Assembly (NCBI GenBank): GCA_014549065.1
Contig: JACDOX010000057.1
Span: 3,441,991-3,505,990, forward strand
Origin: Cardinalis cardinalis
Taxonomy: Eukaryota > Chordata > Aves > Passeriformes > Cardinalidae
Length of the DNA: 64,000 nt
Direction: 5' to 3'
The position numbers and the translations under genes are program-made. The first letter of the stretch is position 1; each line of letters starts with the position of its first letter. The notes beneath the pieces are model-generated. The model saw only the letters and a list, made by a program, of their open reading frames with translations. It did no database searches and was not told the DNA's origin. Positions 1-10,700 of this stretch are shown one piece after another.

Positions 1-154
1 TCTGTAGGTACCAAATTGCTCTTCTGATTTAAAAAGCTGGTCAGACAAGTGTTTGGCAGTCCTTTCATTACCCAGTTTCAATTGTTGNTTATTCATCTAT
101 CAGCTCTCATTCCCTAAGCCATTTCTGCCTTTGCTGAACTGTGAATGNCTTCAG
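1..154 (-). other. PID1: PID1 3' UTR, proximal part (runs off the window)
   Basis: This is the sequence immediately downstream, on the minus strand, of the PID1 stop codon at 155..157. It is read as the beginning of the 3' UTR because the terminal exon shows no splice donor before the stop and vertebrate PID1 ends in a long 3' UTR. No polyadenylation signal on the minus strand is evident in these 154 bases, so the transcript end must lie to the left of the window. Ambiguous bases occur at 89 and 148. Confidence 0.75.
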
Positions 155-631
155 TCAGCCATCGTCAGATTCAAATTCATGAGACACTTCCTCCGACGAG
201 CTGTTCCTGTGGATCCGGCCATCGCTTTTCATGCTGTGAAAAGTCTTCTTAAAGGCCTCCATCATGGCGTGGGCCAGCTTCTTGGCCTCCAGCTTGCTCT
301 CACACTCCACAGCGTGGCAGTCCATCTGGTAGGACAGGTCATCNTTGATCTCCCGATAGACCCAAGCGAAGATGTTCGGGCTGACGTTGTGGTCAGCAGT
401 GCAGTAGGCTATACGTGCTACCTGAAAGGTATCCATGTGCACTGTCGCCTCACCTTTGAGGTCCAGATGATGCAGCCAGACTTGGAAAGGGCGGATTTCC
501 AGAAGGGCATTAGCTGGGTAAACATCCTCCCTGGTAAGCGTGTGCTTTTTCCACAATTCAATGACTGGTTTTTCTGTGCAGCCTGACAAAAATTGCATCC
601 CTGTTGTGGAAACCTTACCCAAATATGTAAC
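155..631 (-). CDS. PID1: PID1 terminal coding exon (PTB/PID domain, stop codon)
   Basis: PID1 (NYGGF4) is a cytoplasmic PTB-domain adaptor known to bind the NPxY-containing tail of LRP1 and to dampen insulin-stimulated AKT signalling and GLUT4 translocation. The exon encodes 158 residues plus a TGA stop at 157..155. It opens with VTYLGKVSTTGMQFLSGCTE, the first strand of the PTB fold, continues through EIRPFQVWLHHLD and MDTFQVARIAYCTADHNVSP, and ends in the C-terminal helix (KLAHAMMEAFKKTFHSMKS) and an acidic serine-rich tail ending in ESDDG. The acceptor is a pyrimidine tract ending TTTGCAG at 632, and GTT (Val) is the first codon. It joins the internal exon in phase 0. From memory it differs from human PID1 at only a few residues, mostly in the tail. 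An N at 344 is the third base of a codon expected to be Asn (AAN). The identification is very secure; the minor uncertainty is the exact 5' mRNA structure. Confidence 0.97.
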   Translation of the reverse strand, partial: VTYLGKVSTTGMQFLSGCTEKPVIELWKKHTLTREDVYPANALLEIRPFQVWLHHLDLKGEATVHMDTFQVARIAYCTADHNVSPNIFAWVYREIXDDLSYQMDCHAVECESKLEAKKLAHAMMEAFKKTFHSMKSDGRIHRNSSSEEVSHEFESDDG

Positions 632-3374
632 CTGCAAAGAAGAACAAAGATAGGTGAAAACACAGAGCAGACTGTGGTGGTACTTTCTGCCATCCCGGGG
701 AGTTTCACTGGGGAAATANAAGCACACACCTCCCCTCACAAACTCCCCAATTTCCACATCAGTTTCAGTAAAACAGTTTTCAAACTGCTTTCCAAATATT
801 TGCTTTTGGAAATGCTGACTTCACCATTCAAACCCAGAGATTAAAAATGCCCACGTNTCTGAGTTTCAAGGCATTCCACTTTCTTCACCTCCCCTAGAAA
901 NCTCAGCTTTAGAGCCCATGACTTCCCCTAAGCTGACTTTAGCAAGTGCAAGTGCCACTGGANCAGGTCCCAGGTAGCTGTGATGCAAACCACATGGTTT
1001 TTTTCCTTCATACTTTATTCAGATGATTTTTCTGTATCATATTTCAAAGATTAGTATTAGGGAGATGGAGACATTCTCAGTTTGATAATGCAAGGCTGCA
1101 GGGGGTCCGAAAAGCATGATCACAGTAGAGGATTTTAAACCNAATGTTTCTTTTCCAAAATGATCCTGTTTTTCCACCACTTCGGCTACTTCTACTTAAG
1201 TATTAAGCCAGGAACAGCTCAAAGCTGTTCAAAACTTTATCTTTGAGCAGGGCTGAGATATGTATTACATCAATTTAAGAAAATATGCTGTTAAAAAATC
1301 TAGTAATAAATCTACCTAAGTTTAATCACATCATCTCTCTGCTTTCCTGTCTAGTCCTTTTCAGTAAATACCCTGTAGGCAATCAGCACAGGAAAGCAAG
1401 GTGGTTTTAGTGCCTTTACAGAAATTTATTCACCAAATATCAAATTCACTAGGAGGTCCACATCAAAATTCTGTATTAAGCCTGTGCAGAAACATTCCCC
1501 TAAATCTGTGCAGCTACTAATGAGGCTTCCTTCCACTTACAGCTGAATGGAAGATTATTTCATCTGGGAAAAGGGATTTTCTCTAGAAAAGACAGGTCAA
1601 TGCCACATAAATGCAATTATGTAGATTATTCTATTTGTTGCTGTTGTCAGGATGGTGCATTTAAGAACAACTATATGAAAGCAAAATTGTTCCTCATTTA
1701 CTTCTTGCAGCAGTAACTGCTTGAGACAGAATCTTTTACCCCTTGCTTGATGTCTTATAACCTCTACATTTTACTCAAGGCATTTGGAGGAAAAAAGTAA
1801 TCACAAGCACTTTTCAAACTAATTTCTTCAAAACTCTGCATTAAACACACAGTATAGGTTATTTCTATGTTGTAAATGTGTTAAGAAATGTAAAGAAAAA
1901 ACAAGGAATTTCCACATTTAAGCACATTAAAAAATCNTGACCACAAGAAATACAGGATTTGTAATCCATGCAAACAGTTTTCCAGAAGAAAAATATTTTG
2001 CTGCAAGTTTCACACGTTTTGTTAAACTCAGAGGCCTAAATTAAGCCATAATTAAGGAAAAAGCTTACAAAACTTTATTGGAAGTCTGTGTGGCTTAATC
2101 ATGCTTGCCAAAAAAGTAATTTCCTAGCACTGACATTTGAAAATGGGAAATCTTATTCTTTGTCTATAAATATTCATGATTTGCACTGGGAATACATTGA
2201 ATCTTTTAAAGCTTTGTATTTTTTTTGGAACAGTGTGAAATACAACAGCTAGAACAGTTAACAAGGCAAGACCTACCAGTGTTTTGCCTTATTTTATTTT
2301 AGTAGTGATGAGAGTTGAGTTCCCTAAAGTACTGTAGAAAAACTTAAAAGAAAACCTCAGAGTTCACAGTGCCAACTAAACACATACAAACAGCACATCC
2401 AGGACCAAAGAGGAATGTGTCTACAGCATGCNGGGGGNTATTTCAACATATATCCAAAGTCANATTGCTTTGAATGGAGCAAGATCATTGTGCAAATTTG
2501 CACATTCAATATACTCTCCAAAGGTTCGCTCAGCACTGCTTCATACTCACAAGCCAGCTAACAAAAGACAAACACTGCAACCTGATACTTGGGGTCAAAT
2601 TCAAAGCCCATTGCAGCATCAGAAGTCCTTCACTAACTACAAAGAGATTTGCACAAAGACTTTAAACCCCGAGGAACAGCAAAATAGCCTCTTGCTCANG
2701 CACTTTGTCACTGCCCAAATACAGCTTTGAATCCCTGGCTGCAGGAGAGAGCTGCCACCACGGCAACATTTTGTCCCCCAGCTGCTGTTTGGAGAAGCCC
2801 AGTGTCACCTGGAGATCACAGAAATCAGCACCTCTCATGAGTGCACAAGAGGGGATGCAGGGAATTGTTTCACTGCTGGCTTGTCCTAAAGAGGAAGCTG
2901 CTGCCAGCTCATGAGCTGCCCTGAGCAGCAGCACGAGGATGGGGAGAGGGGAGGAAAGCAAAGGCAACTCCATCCAGGCAGTCAGTATTGCAGAGCTGTA
3001 CTGCAAATTCACCCCAACACACAGCATCGGCTTCTGAGCATGGACAACTCCCAAGTGATGCTCGGACACCTTCAGCAGCCAAGGAGCAAAATCAGAGCAA
3101 GTTTTCACANAGCAGCATAAATTGAATTTAATGTTCTCCTCTGTTCCTCTGCAGCAGCTAACTGCAACCTCCTGTTGGCCATCAATCAGTGTGTGTGACC
3201 TCCTTAAGAATGAAGCTGCAAAAAATAATGGACTTCCCTAAAATAAAGTAGTTGTATTTTAAGAAAAAAAAAAAGCAGTGAATTACTCAGTAAGCAGCCA
3301 ATGCAAAAGTAACTAATAATAAGTATGGAATTCTGCTTGTTTACCAAAATGGAATGTACTGGTCTGATTTACTG

Positions 3375-3515
3375 TCCCAGTTCTGTCATGGTATAACTGT
3401 GTAGGAACCTTTGGAAAGTTGCTTCTTTTAACATNACTTTGAACCTCCATTATATAAATCTCCTTTTCCTTTGAGAACACATCCATAAATATTTGTAAGG
3501 TGCTTAGACATTACA
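3375..3515 (+). repeat. Possible degraded MIR-like SINE remnant
   Basis: The order of short motifs resembles the MIR consensus: a tract like 'cagttctgtcatggtata', then 'ggaaagttgcttcttttaac', then 'ttgaacctccattatataaa', then 'aaatatttgtaaggtgctta' near 3488..3508. The last motif resembles the MIR segment that reads roughly 'taaagcgcttag'. Similarity is patchy and judged by eye, so a chance resemblance is quite possible. Confidence 0.35.
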
Positions 3516-4547
3516 ATAAGGAGCTCACAGGAAAGAATAAACAAAACCTTAACTTTAAAGATTCTCCTGCACTGTGTCTTATATAGAAACATCTACACCC
3601 ACTAGTGCTGTTACTTTTTGGTTTTTAATATAAATTATCCTTTTTTTCCTAGTTGAGATACAAGCATTTGACAAGAGTAGCATCACTGAAGCTCTTGGTG
3701 AAGACAGATGTCTAACATTTCATCACAGCATGGTCCCCTGCCAAAACAGAACAATACAGGGGCTCGGGAGACATCTCCAGTCTTTGACCCAAGAAAGGTA
3801 CTTCTCCCTGAGCTCAGTTACAAGGTTATTCCACAAGCAGTGCTCCCTGCATTTTGGCTCCTGCCTTGACACATTTCACACCATACCCACCTTGGTTTAA
3901 ATGCTCAGAAACCTGTGACCACACCATTACAGTGAAGCTAGTATGGTACAACCATCTTCCTTTTCAATTTCCAAGTCTGCCAACCAAAGGTCAAAGGACA
4001 GATAATTCNTTTCATTATCAGTTGGAAAAGAAAGCTATTTTGTAGGAAAAATTCCCGCTGNTGGTCTTTCCCATTAAAATCATTGCTATCTCATCAGTGT
4101 GAAGCCAGCAGGTATTATAAAAAAAAAGACCCCCAAAAACCCCAGAATTTCATCTTTAATAACCGTAAGATTGAGATGTGAAGAGCACAGAAAGACATTA
4201 GTAGCAGCAGCAGTAGTGATGTTGTTACAGCTATCACTGCACATAGGAAAACACACTGAAGTGCCTGAACAGCATCAACTCCACAGCTTCACTGACCAGA
4301 GTGAGATCATTGACAAAGACAGGCAAGGCCACAGTGCAGGCTGAAAGCCACATCTCTGATAATACAGCTCTGGCCACCAGCAAAAGTTCACCAGGACCGA
4401 ATAATGCTTTTTCTTCCTCTGAAACTCTGGAACTCATTTGGCAGCAAACATTAGTCCAGGAAAACTACTTATTTGTGCAATTGTGGCATGTCCAATAGCA
4501 AGNGTCATCCTACACACAGCAAGGCCANGACCTTTATTCCCTTCCCT

Positions 4548-4740
4548 CTAGGGTTGTTAAGCACTGGAACAAGCTGCCTGGGNAAGTGGTGGAGTCACCA
4601 TCCCTGGAAGTGTTCAAGAAACAACTGGTCATGGCACAAAATGCCATGATTTTAGTTGACACGGTGGTGTTTGGTCACAGTTGGATTTGATGATATTGGA
4701 GGTCTTCTCCAATCTTGATTCTCATGATTCTATGATTCTA
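4548..4740 (+). mobile_element. CR1 LINE 3' end fragment, plus orientation
   Basis: This is a 5'-truncated CR1 non-LTR retrotransposon tail. It contains the conserved run 'gtggtggagtcaccatccct' followed by 'ggaagtgttcaagaa', the 'gttggatttgatgatattgg' and 'aggtcttctccaatcttgat' segments, and ends in imperfect copies of the 8-bp ATGATTCT repeat (about 4716..4740) that is diagnostic of bird CR1. Only about 190 bp of the 3' region, including the end of ORF2 and the 3' UTR, remains. Severe 5' truncation is usual for CR1. The left boundary is approximate. It lies antisense to PID1 within the large intron. Confidence 0.9.
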
Positions 4741-6039
4741 GCCTCAGTGCAAGGCAGAGTAGCTACAGGTTGGTCGCGACAAGTAAATTACGATGAAGCT
4801 GTGGCAGCCTTTACTTGTTTTGGACATTATTTTAAGGGGGAAAAGGAATGCAAATTCAGCTCAATGCCACTGTGTTAACCTTAAGCACTGAAGGCATCTC
4901 CTATCATATCTTCTACCAGGGATAAGAGCATATTTCTTTATGGCCCTTTTAGTCCTTTGTGTGTTCCATCTGTTCCACAAATTTCTGGAAGATACATACA
5001 TCTCACAAAAACTTCTTGTGCATGTTAAAAATTATCCACATTCTTTCCAGCCATTCTATGGCAGATTTCATCCCCTGGCAAGCCACTGTCCCCAGGCATG
5101 ACATAAAATAGTCTTGAGGCTTTAGCACCTCTATGCTTGCAAGCATCCAAACATTTTGTAAAATCCAAGATGTTCCGAAGAGCTCCTTATTTCNCCCTAG
5201 AGATTTGCCAACACCAGTGTCAGTATCTGGCAAAACTGTCCTCAACTGAAAAATGCTGCGCCTTTGCCCTTTTGTAATGCAGCTACACCCATGTGACACA
5301 TAGAGATGTCTCATGTCAAAGGACATGAAGAATAATTGCTGTCATTTTTCATGCACTCTCCTGGAAAGACAGAAATATCTGAGTATTTTGACATTGTTGT
5401 TTTCAGCCCCTTCAATCCAATAACATATGGTGAAAATATCTTTTAATAACTATGTTTAAGAGCTTACCAACTTTTAAAAGACCAGTAGAGCAGCTGCCAT
5501 AGACATTTAAACTTCTAGCACACTATGATTTGTCAGAATTAATAAGGGGTTTTTTCTTTTCATACCCTTTTCATACTCTTTCATCATTGATCTCACATTT
5601 TTCACTTGCAATTCATAGCAGATACAGANCAGCTCAGCTCCTGCATGTCGCTCTGACCTCAGATGTGACTCCCCAATGGGTGATATATCCACACTGCCCC
5701 TACCTCACAAGCCTCACTTGGGCACCTGAAGTTAGGCAGTCATTTGACTTTTTCTCCTTCTGTTCCCTATCCCCAGCCCATAGACTATCAGTGCTCCAAG
5801 AAATCAGATCCAAGCTGTAAAGACCCATAATTGCTGCATTACAGGAGGACAGATGCTCTCTTGGCACAGAAGCTTGGCACAGGGACACATACCTCACAGG
5901 ACTCTCGGCTCTCTCAGTATTGAAGACCATGNTCAAAAGATCATATGTAAAATTAACTCCTTGTTTATTTATTTAATATAAGTATTTCTTCCATACCAGT
6001 TAGGGAGGGTCTTTGTCAGCAAAATCAACACAGAAAATG

Positions 6040-6054
6040 AAAAAAAAAAAAAAA
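6040..6054 (+). repeat. Poly(A) homopolymer, 15 nt
   Basis: A run of 15 adenines lies between 'cagaaaatg' and 'tagagc'. It is a simple-sequence tract with no element attached that I can recognise. Confidence 0.9.
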
Positions 6055-6393
6055 TAGAGCGCTGACCTTGAGCTAGCAGGTATTTACTCTGCGTATTTGC
6101 AGTCACTAGAGGATCTTGAGTCCTGTGCAAATCTTAATAGTAGATGACTGTCTCTTTTGTTTATCAGTGTTTTAAAATAAACATTCCTTTAGCCTCAAAT
6201 TTGGTCTAGTTGCTACTGATTATGTTTGATCAAGACAGTTAAATGTGAGGCAAGCAGGGGCAATGAGACATTTNCTTCCTGAAAACAGAACTGCTCCTGT
6301 GGCACATTCAGGATATGTGGCAATGAAGAAAGTGACTGTAAGGGTCTGTGTTAAGGTGCACAGGTACAGACCCTCCAGTCAGCAAGCAAACCA

Positions 6394-6590
6394 TCACAGA
6401 ATCATGGAGACATCAGGGTTGGGAGAGACGTTTAAGATCACACAGTCCAACAATCCACTCAGCACCACCACTGCAACCCCTACATCACTGAACCACATCA
6501 CTCAGCACCAGATCCTGACACCCCTTAAACACCTCCTGGGATGGCAACTCCACCACCTCCCTGGAAAACCTGTTCCAATGGCTGAAGCTT
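6394..6590 (-). mobile_element. CR1 LINE 3' end fragment, minus orientation
   Basis: Read on the plus strand this is the reverse complement of a CR1 tail. It starts 'tcacagaatcatggagacat', continues 'gggttgggagagacgtttaa' and 'gatcacacagtccaaca', has the 'aacacctcctgggatggcaa' and 'ctccaccacctccctgg' segments, and ends near 'cctgttccaatggctgaag'. The order matches the CR1 3' UTR and the end of ORF2 in antisense. It differs in internal sequence from the CR1 copy at about 4548, so the two probably belong to different subfamilies. It is 5'-truncated and inactive. It lies in the same orientation as PID1. Confidence 0.9.
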
Positions 6591-7657
6591 GTCAGCTTAT
6601 CCCAGCCAAGCCAAGAAACACCAGCCTAAAGATCAGGTAAACTTGCAGAAGTTTTAAAGAAGCATGCAGAGGAGATTGGAAGAACAGCAGCCAAAAGCAG
6701 GTTTAGAAGGACGTATACACGTCTTGTATTTAAAATTGCTGCAAGAACACATACATGGAGATGCTCCCTGGGTTTGCAGCACAAAAGCAGATGCAGGATG
6801 AGAAAGTTCCGGCACATATTGTCACGGCAGGACACAGCAAGCTTCATCTCCACATCATTACAAGATCTGGAAAACTCTGCAAGAAGTTGCTACTCAGGAA
6901 AGTTGTGCTCAACTTCACTGCAATNACAGTGTGCCCAAAGCCCCTTGTGGCACCTCCAAGCTGAGTGGCTGGGGAGAATCAGGGCTCACCAAAGAGTCAC
7001 AGATTTGATGGCTGAAACTAGTTTTTCTTTTATCCTCAGTGGAGCTGGGATACGAGTGGGACAGGCCTGCAGCATGCTGTCCAACAGCTTGGTAAGTCCT
7101 GGCACAGCTTTCATGTCAATAAAAGCAGATTTAGCTGTAGAGTCATTTTCAACATCTTTAATTAACACATCCAGCTCCAGGCACAGCAGGAGTGCTCTGT
7201 GCTGGACAGGGTACCCGTCTCACCACACCAGCTCAGCTCTCCTCAGCCTAAAGCACAGTGACTCAGCCTCAGGCTGGCAGCTTGGGATTTGGAGCCAAAA
7301 GCTGCTTTTTGGCTCTGAAGGAAAAACAAAAATATCCCAGACATTCCACTGGATCACTGAGCAAATACCACAAACTGCATTCAAGCAACGTTTGCTTAAG
7401 ACCCAAAAAATAACTCAGTCAAGTAAAAAGGCTGCACAGTTTCCCTCTGCCTGTCACTGCTTCCTCACCCACACTGCCTGTGTCCAGCCAAAGCCTTGCA
7501 GCACGAACACAAGGGTCTTTGTGGGAATGGCAGGGCTCCTCAGCACAAAGAAATACACAGTAAATGCAGTAATGTGGCTTACAGAAATATGTGAAGAACT
7601 GTTTTATTTTTGAGACAAAATTCAGAGGGAGAACAGAGCTAGGCAACTATTTAGTGG

Positions 7658-7716
7658 AAAAAAAAAAACCATTAACTCTTAGGGCTGCCCACTGGATTAG
7701 GAGAGAAAAAAAAAAA
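7658..7716 (+). repeat. Two short poly(A) tracts
   Basis: Two A11 runs, at 7658..7668 and 7706..7716, flank a 37-bp unique segment. They are simple-sequence tracts with no recognisable retroelement. Confidence 0.85.
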
Positions 7717-10700
7717 TCAGTATTTAATGTCTGATTTATTCCAAGGAATCAAAGGATAGCTCCAGAAAAAGCTGGGAGAATCAACACCTCTTCAGCAGTT
7801 AAGTCAACAGCATCTGACTCCTTTTGTGGGACCAAGGCTGAACTTAAGTCTTACAGCCATGCTACAATTCCCCCTTGAAAACAAAAATAATAAACAAGCC
7901 CAGCAAGAAATGCATTTGGCTCTTTACATCTTCAGAACTCCTAAGGAAAAACAACTGCTGGGCAGCAGCTGCTCCAGTTGTCCATCTGTCCCCACAGCCA
8001 CGCTCACAGCAGCCCTTTGCAGGTGCTTTTATTTTCCCATGTGTTTCTCAGCTGTGACCATGCAGCAGATCCTGCCTTAGATGCCCCCCAGGAAGGGGTC
8101 ACCACACAAGTAAGGCATAAAGTGATAGCACAGGATAGTCACTTTGGAAANACAGTTCCCCAGCTAAATGTCTCTGAAGGACAGAAGAGCCTTCATTTCT
8201 AGTCCATCATTGTTCTTTCAGATTTTACAGCCCCCATGCTTCTCAGTGGCTGTAGCAAGCGAATGAGAAGGAAGAGCTGAGGCACTGTGAAAATACCTTT
8301 TCTTGAAAAATGCTCATCCCCAGGAGAAAGAAAATCATAATACCAATTTCAGTGCTGCTGCTTCTGAGGTTGCCTAGAAAAGCCCTTTAACATGGCAGTA
8401 GGCACAACAGATGAGTTACTGTGATCCAGAGTGGGTGTCCCAATGTCCAGTCCAGGGCAGCATCTCAGGAATGGAGCTTCTCTGAGGGCAGAGCTCACCC
8501 ATGAAGAACTACTCATTTCTCAAACACTGTGCAGGACAAATACTCCAGGAACTGCAGATGATTGGCATCAAAGTGCAGGGCACATCTCTGAGATCCTGTC
8601 CCAGCTCTGAGTAAGATACTCAAAAGCACACAGACATCTCAGAGCCCCTCTTCATAGCCAAATAAACCTCTCATCCTCCCAGAGCAGAGCTCTGCCAGGC
8701 CTCCCACTGATGGCAGTTGAGGAGAGGAACAGAATACAAAATGCAGAATGCCCACAGGAGTGGAACCCTCCTTTACCCTATGAGATCAGCCCCATCACCA
8801 ACACTACCCCACACTGCTTGAGGAGGACATGGGAAAACACATCAGCATTTGGCAAGTTTAAGATTTAGTAAATAAATAAATGTACTGGAAGAGAAAAAAT
8901 TTACCCTTGATGGCTTAATTTATAAGCTCTGAGAGGGAAAAAAGCCAACAAGAAAAAGCCCACTGAGTCCACAGGCCCAACAGCCAGTGTGGGGTAAATA
9001 AAGCAGTGAGCCAAACTCTCCTGGAAGACAAGAGAGAAACACAACCATCTAAGCTTTTCACTTTTCATTATATCAGGCTGCTGCTCAGCAAGTCTTTTTA
9101 TAAACTACCCCAGGTATTAAAGTACTGCCTTCAGTTAGATCTAAGAGCCTCCAGCTTATATCCAGTGACCAAGAGTCTCTGCCTCACCAGCAAAATAGTT
9201 AACCAAGCCCAAACACAACCTCAGCAAGAGCCAGCTCTGCTCCCTGCAGCCTCCCATTAGCAACAAAAGGATCGCCTCTTGCATTTCATTCTCCACTGGA
9301 CAGGAAGCTCTTTTTGTGGTTTGGCTCGCAGGGATGAATCTGAAATGAAATCAAGTGGAACTGGCAAACTGCAGTGAGTGTGCAGTCAGAGACTCTTCGG
9401 TCCTGGTGTGAGTGGAAGATTTACGCTGCACTATTTAAAACTCAAGAAATCAATTTCATTCTAGCAGCAATTTAAAAATGTTGTTGTGCAAGACATAACT
9501 GAATGAACAAATACATCCATCACACACAACCTCAGCAGGGCTGCTGGACANCCTATTGTACAAGTCAATGATTACTTTTATTCCCAAATATTTTCTTTAT
9601 GTTGCTATTTAGATCACTTTCCTCCTTTGTCTCNTTTCATTGCCTCATGTAACTTCCTTTCTCTCTACTCAGTTACTGCTGGGTTGAAATTAATACTTGG
9701 ATAAGCCAGTTCATTTCCCATAGTCCGTCAGGAGTCTTCACAGGCAAGGAGAGAGGTGGAGGCAGCCGGGAAGGTGAGAAAACCAACCCACTCTGTAGCC
9801 ATTATTGCAATTTCTTGAAGTTTCCTTCACACAAAGTCCTTCCAAAACCTTTCCTCTGCTACCTCAAAACCTTCTCACCAAGAACATCCCTTCTGCCAGG
9901 AGAAGGTGGCATAAATTTGCATGACCACAATCCGCCTGCAAATAGACACCTACCTTGATGTTTATGTACAAAGTACACACAAACCTCTTTCACTACACAT
10001 TCTTTATTCACATGAGGTTGAAACCGAACACGGAAATCTGATTAAGCACCTCATCATGTTTCAGAAAGCTTTTCAGTCCTGGGCTCCTCACAGCTGTTGT
10101 CTCATGGTAGAGGGAAGGAGCCCATGGACACAGAGGGGAGCAGACTGTTGGCTTTTACTTTGTTCCCCTTCCTTTCCAACCCGCAGAAAATTCACTTTGG
10201 CACCATTCCTACAAAAACTTTTGTACCTCATGGAGCATGCAAAGAGGGANTACAAGAATAGTTACCACTTCAGCCACCTTTTCCATTGAGGCATGTGTAT
10301 TTTACATACCCTCCAAGACTTTGGGCACTGAAACGTTCCCAGAAAGCCACACAGAATTCATGTTTTTCACTATCTTTTATGGGTAAGAGATCTGTCCTCA
10401 AGGTTTCCTTCTTTGTGCATTCCCCAGGAGAGCCTTGTGTTTCTCCTTTAGTNCTTGCCTTGAAAAGAAGATGCCAAGTAATAAAATTGAACAAAACCTC
10501 TGTTACTAAGAAATTCAGTTCTGGAGACCAAAAATCTCAACTGCACTTGATTCCTGGCACAACTTGACAACACCTGAAATTAAGAACAAAAGGGAAGAGA
10601 GCCAACTTCAGGAATCACTGAAGATGACTACAAATTTGGATTGTATATCAAAGGAAGTGTCAGCTCTACGTTGCAGGAAGAACAGAAGTAATGTTCATAA

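Noticed and set aside
53..586. 177-codon plus-strand open frame opposite the PID1 exon
   Set aside because: It is the antisense shadow of the conserved PID1 coding exon; the minus-strand translation is clearly the real one.
418..729. 103-codon minus-strand open frame overlapping the PID1 terminal exon
   Set aside because: It is an out-of-frame shadow of the PTB-encoding frame and has no recognisable domain.
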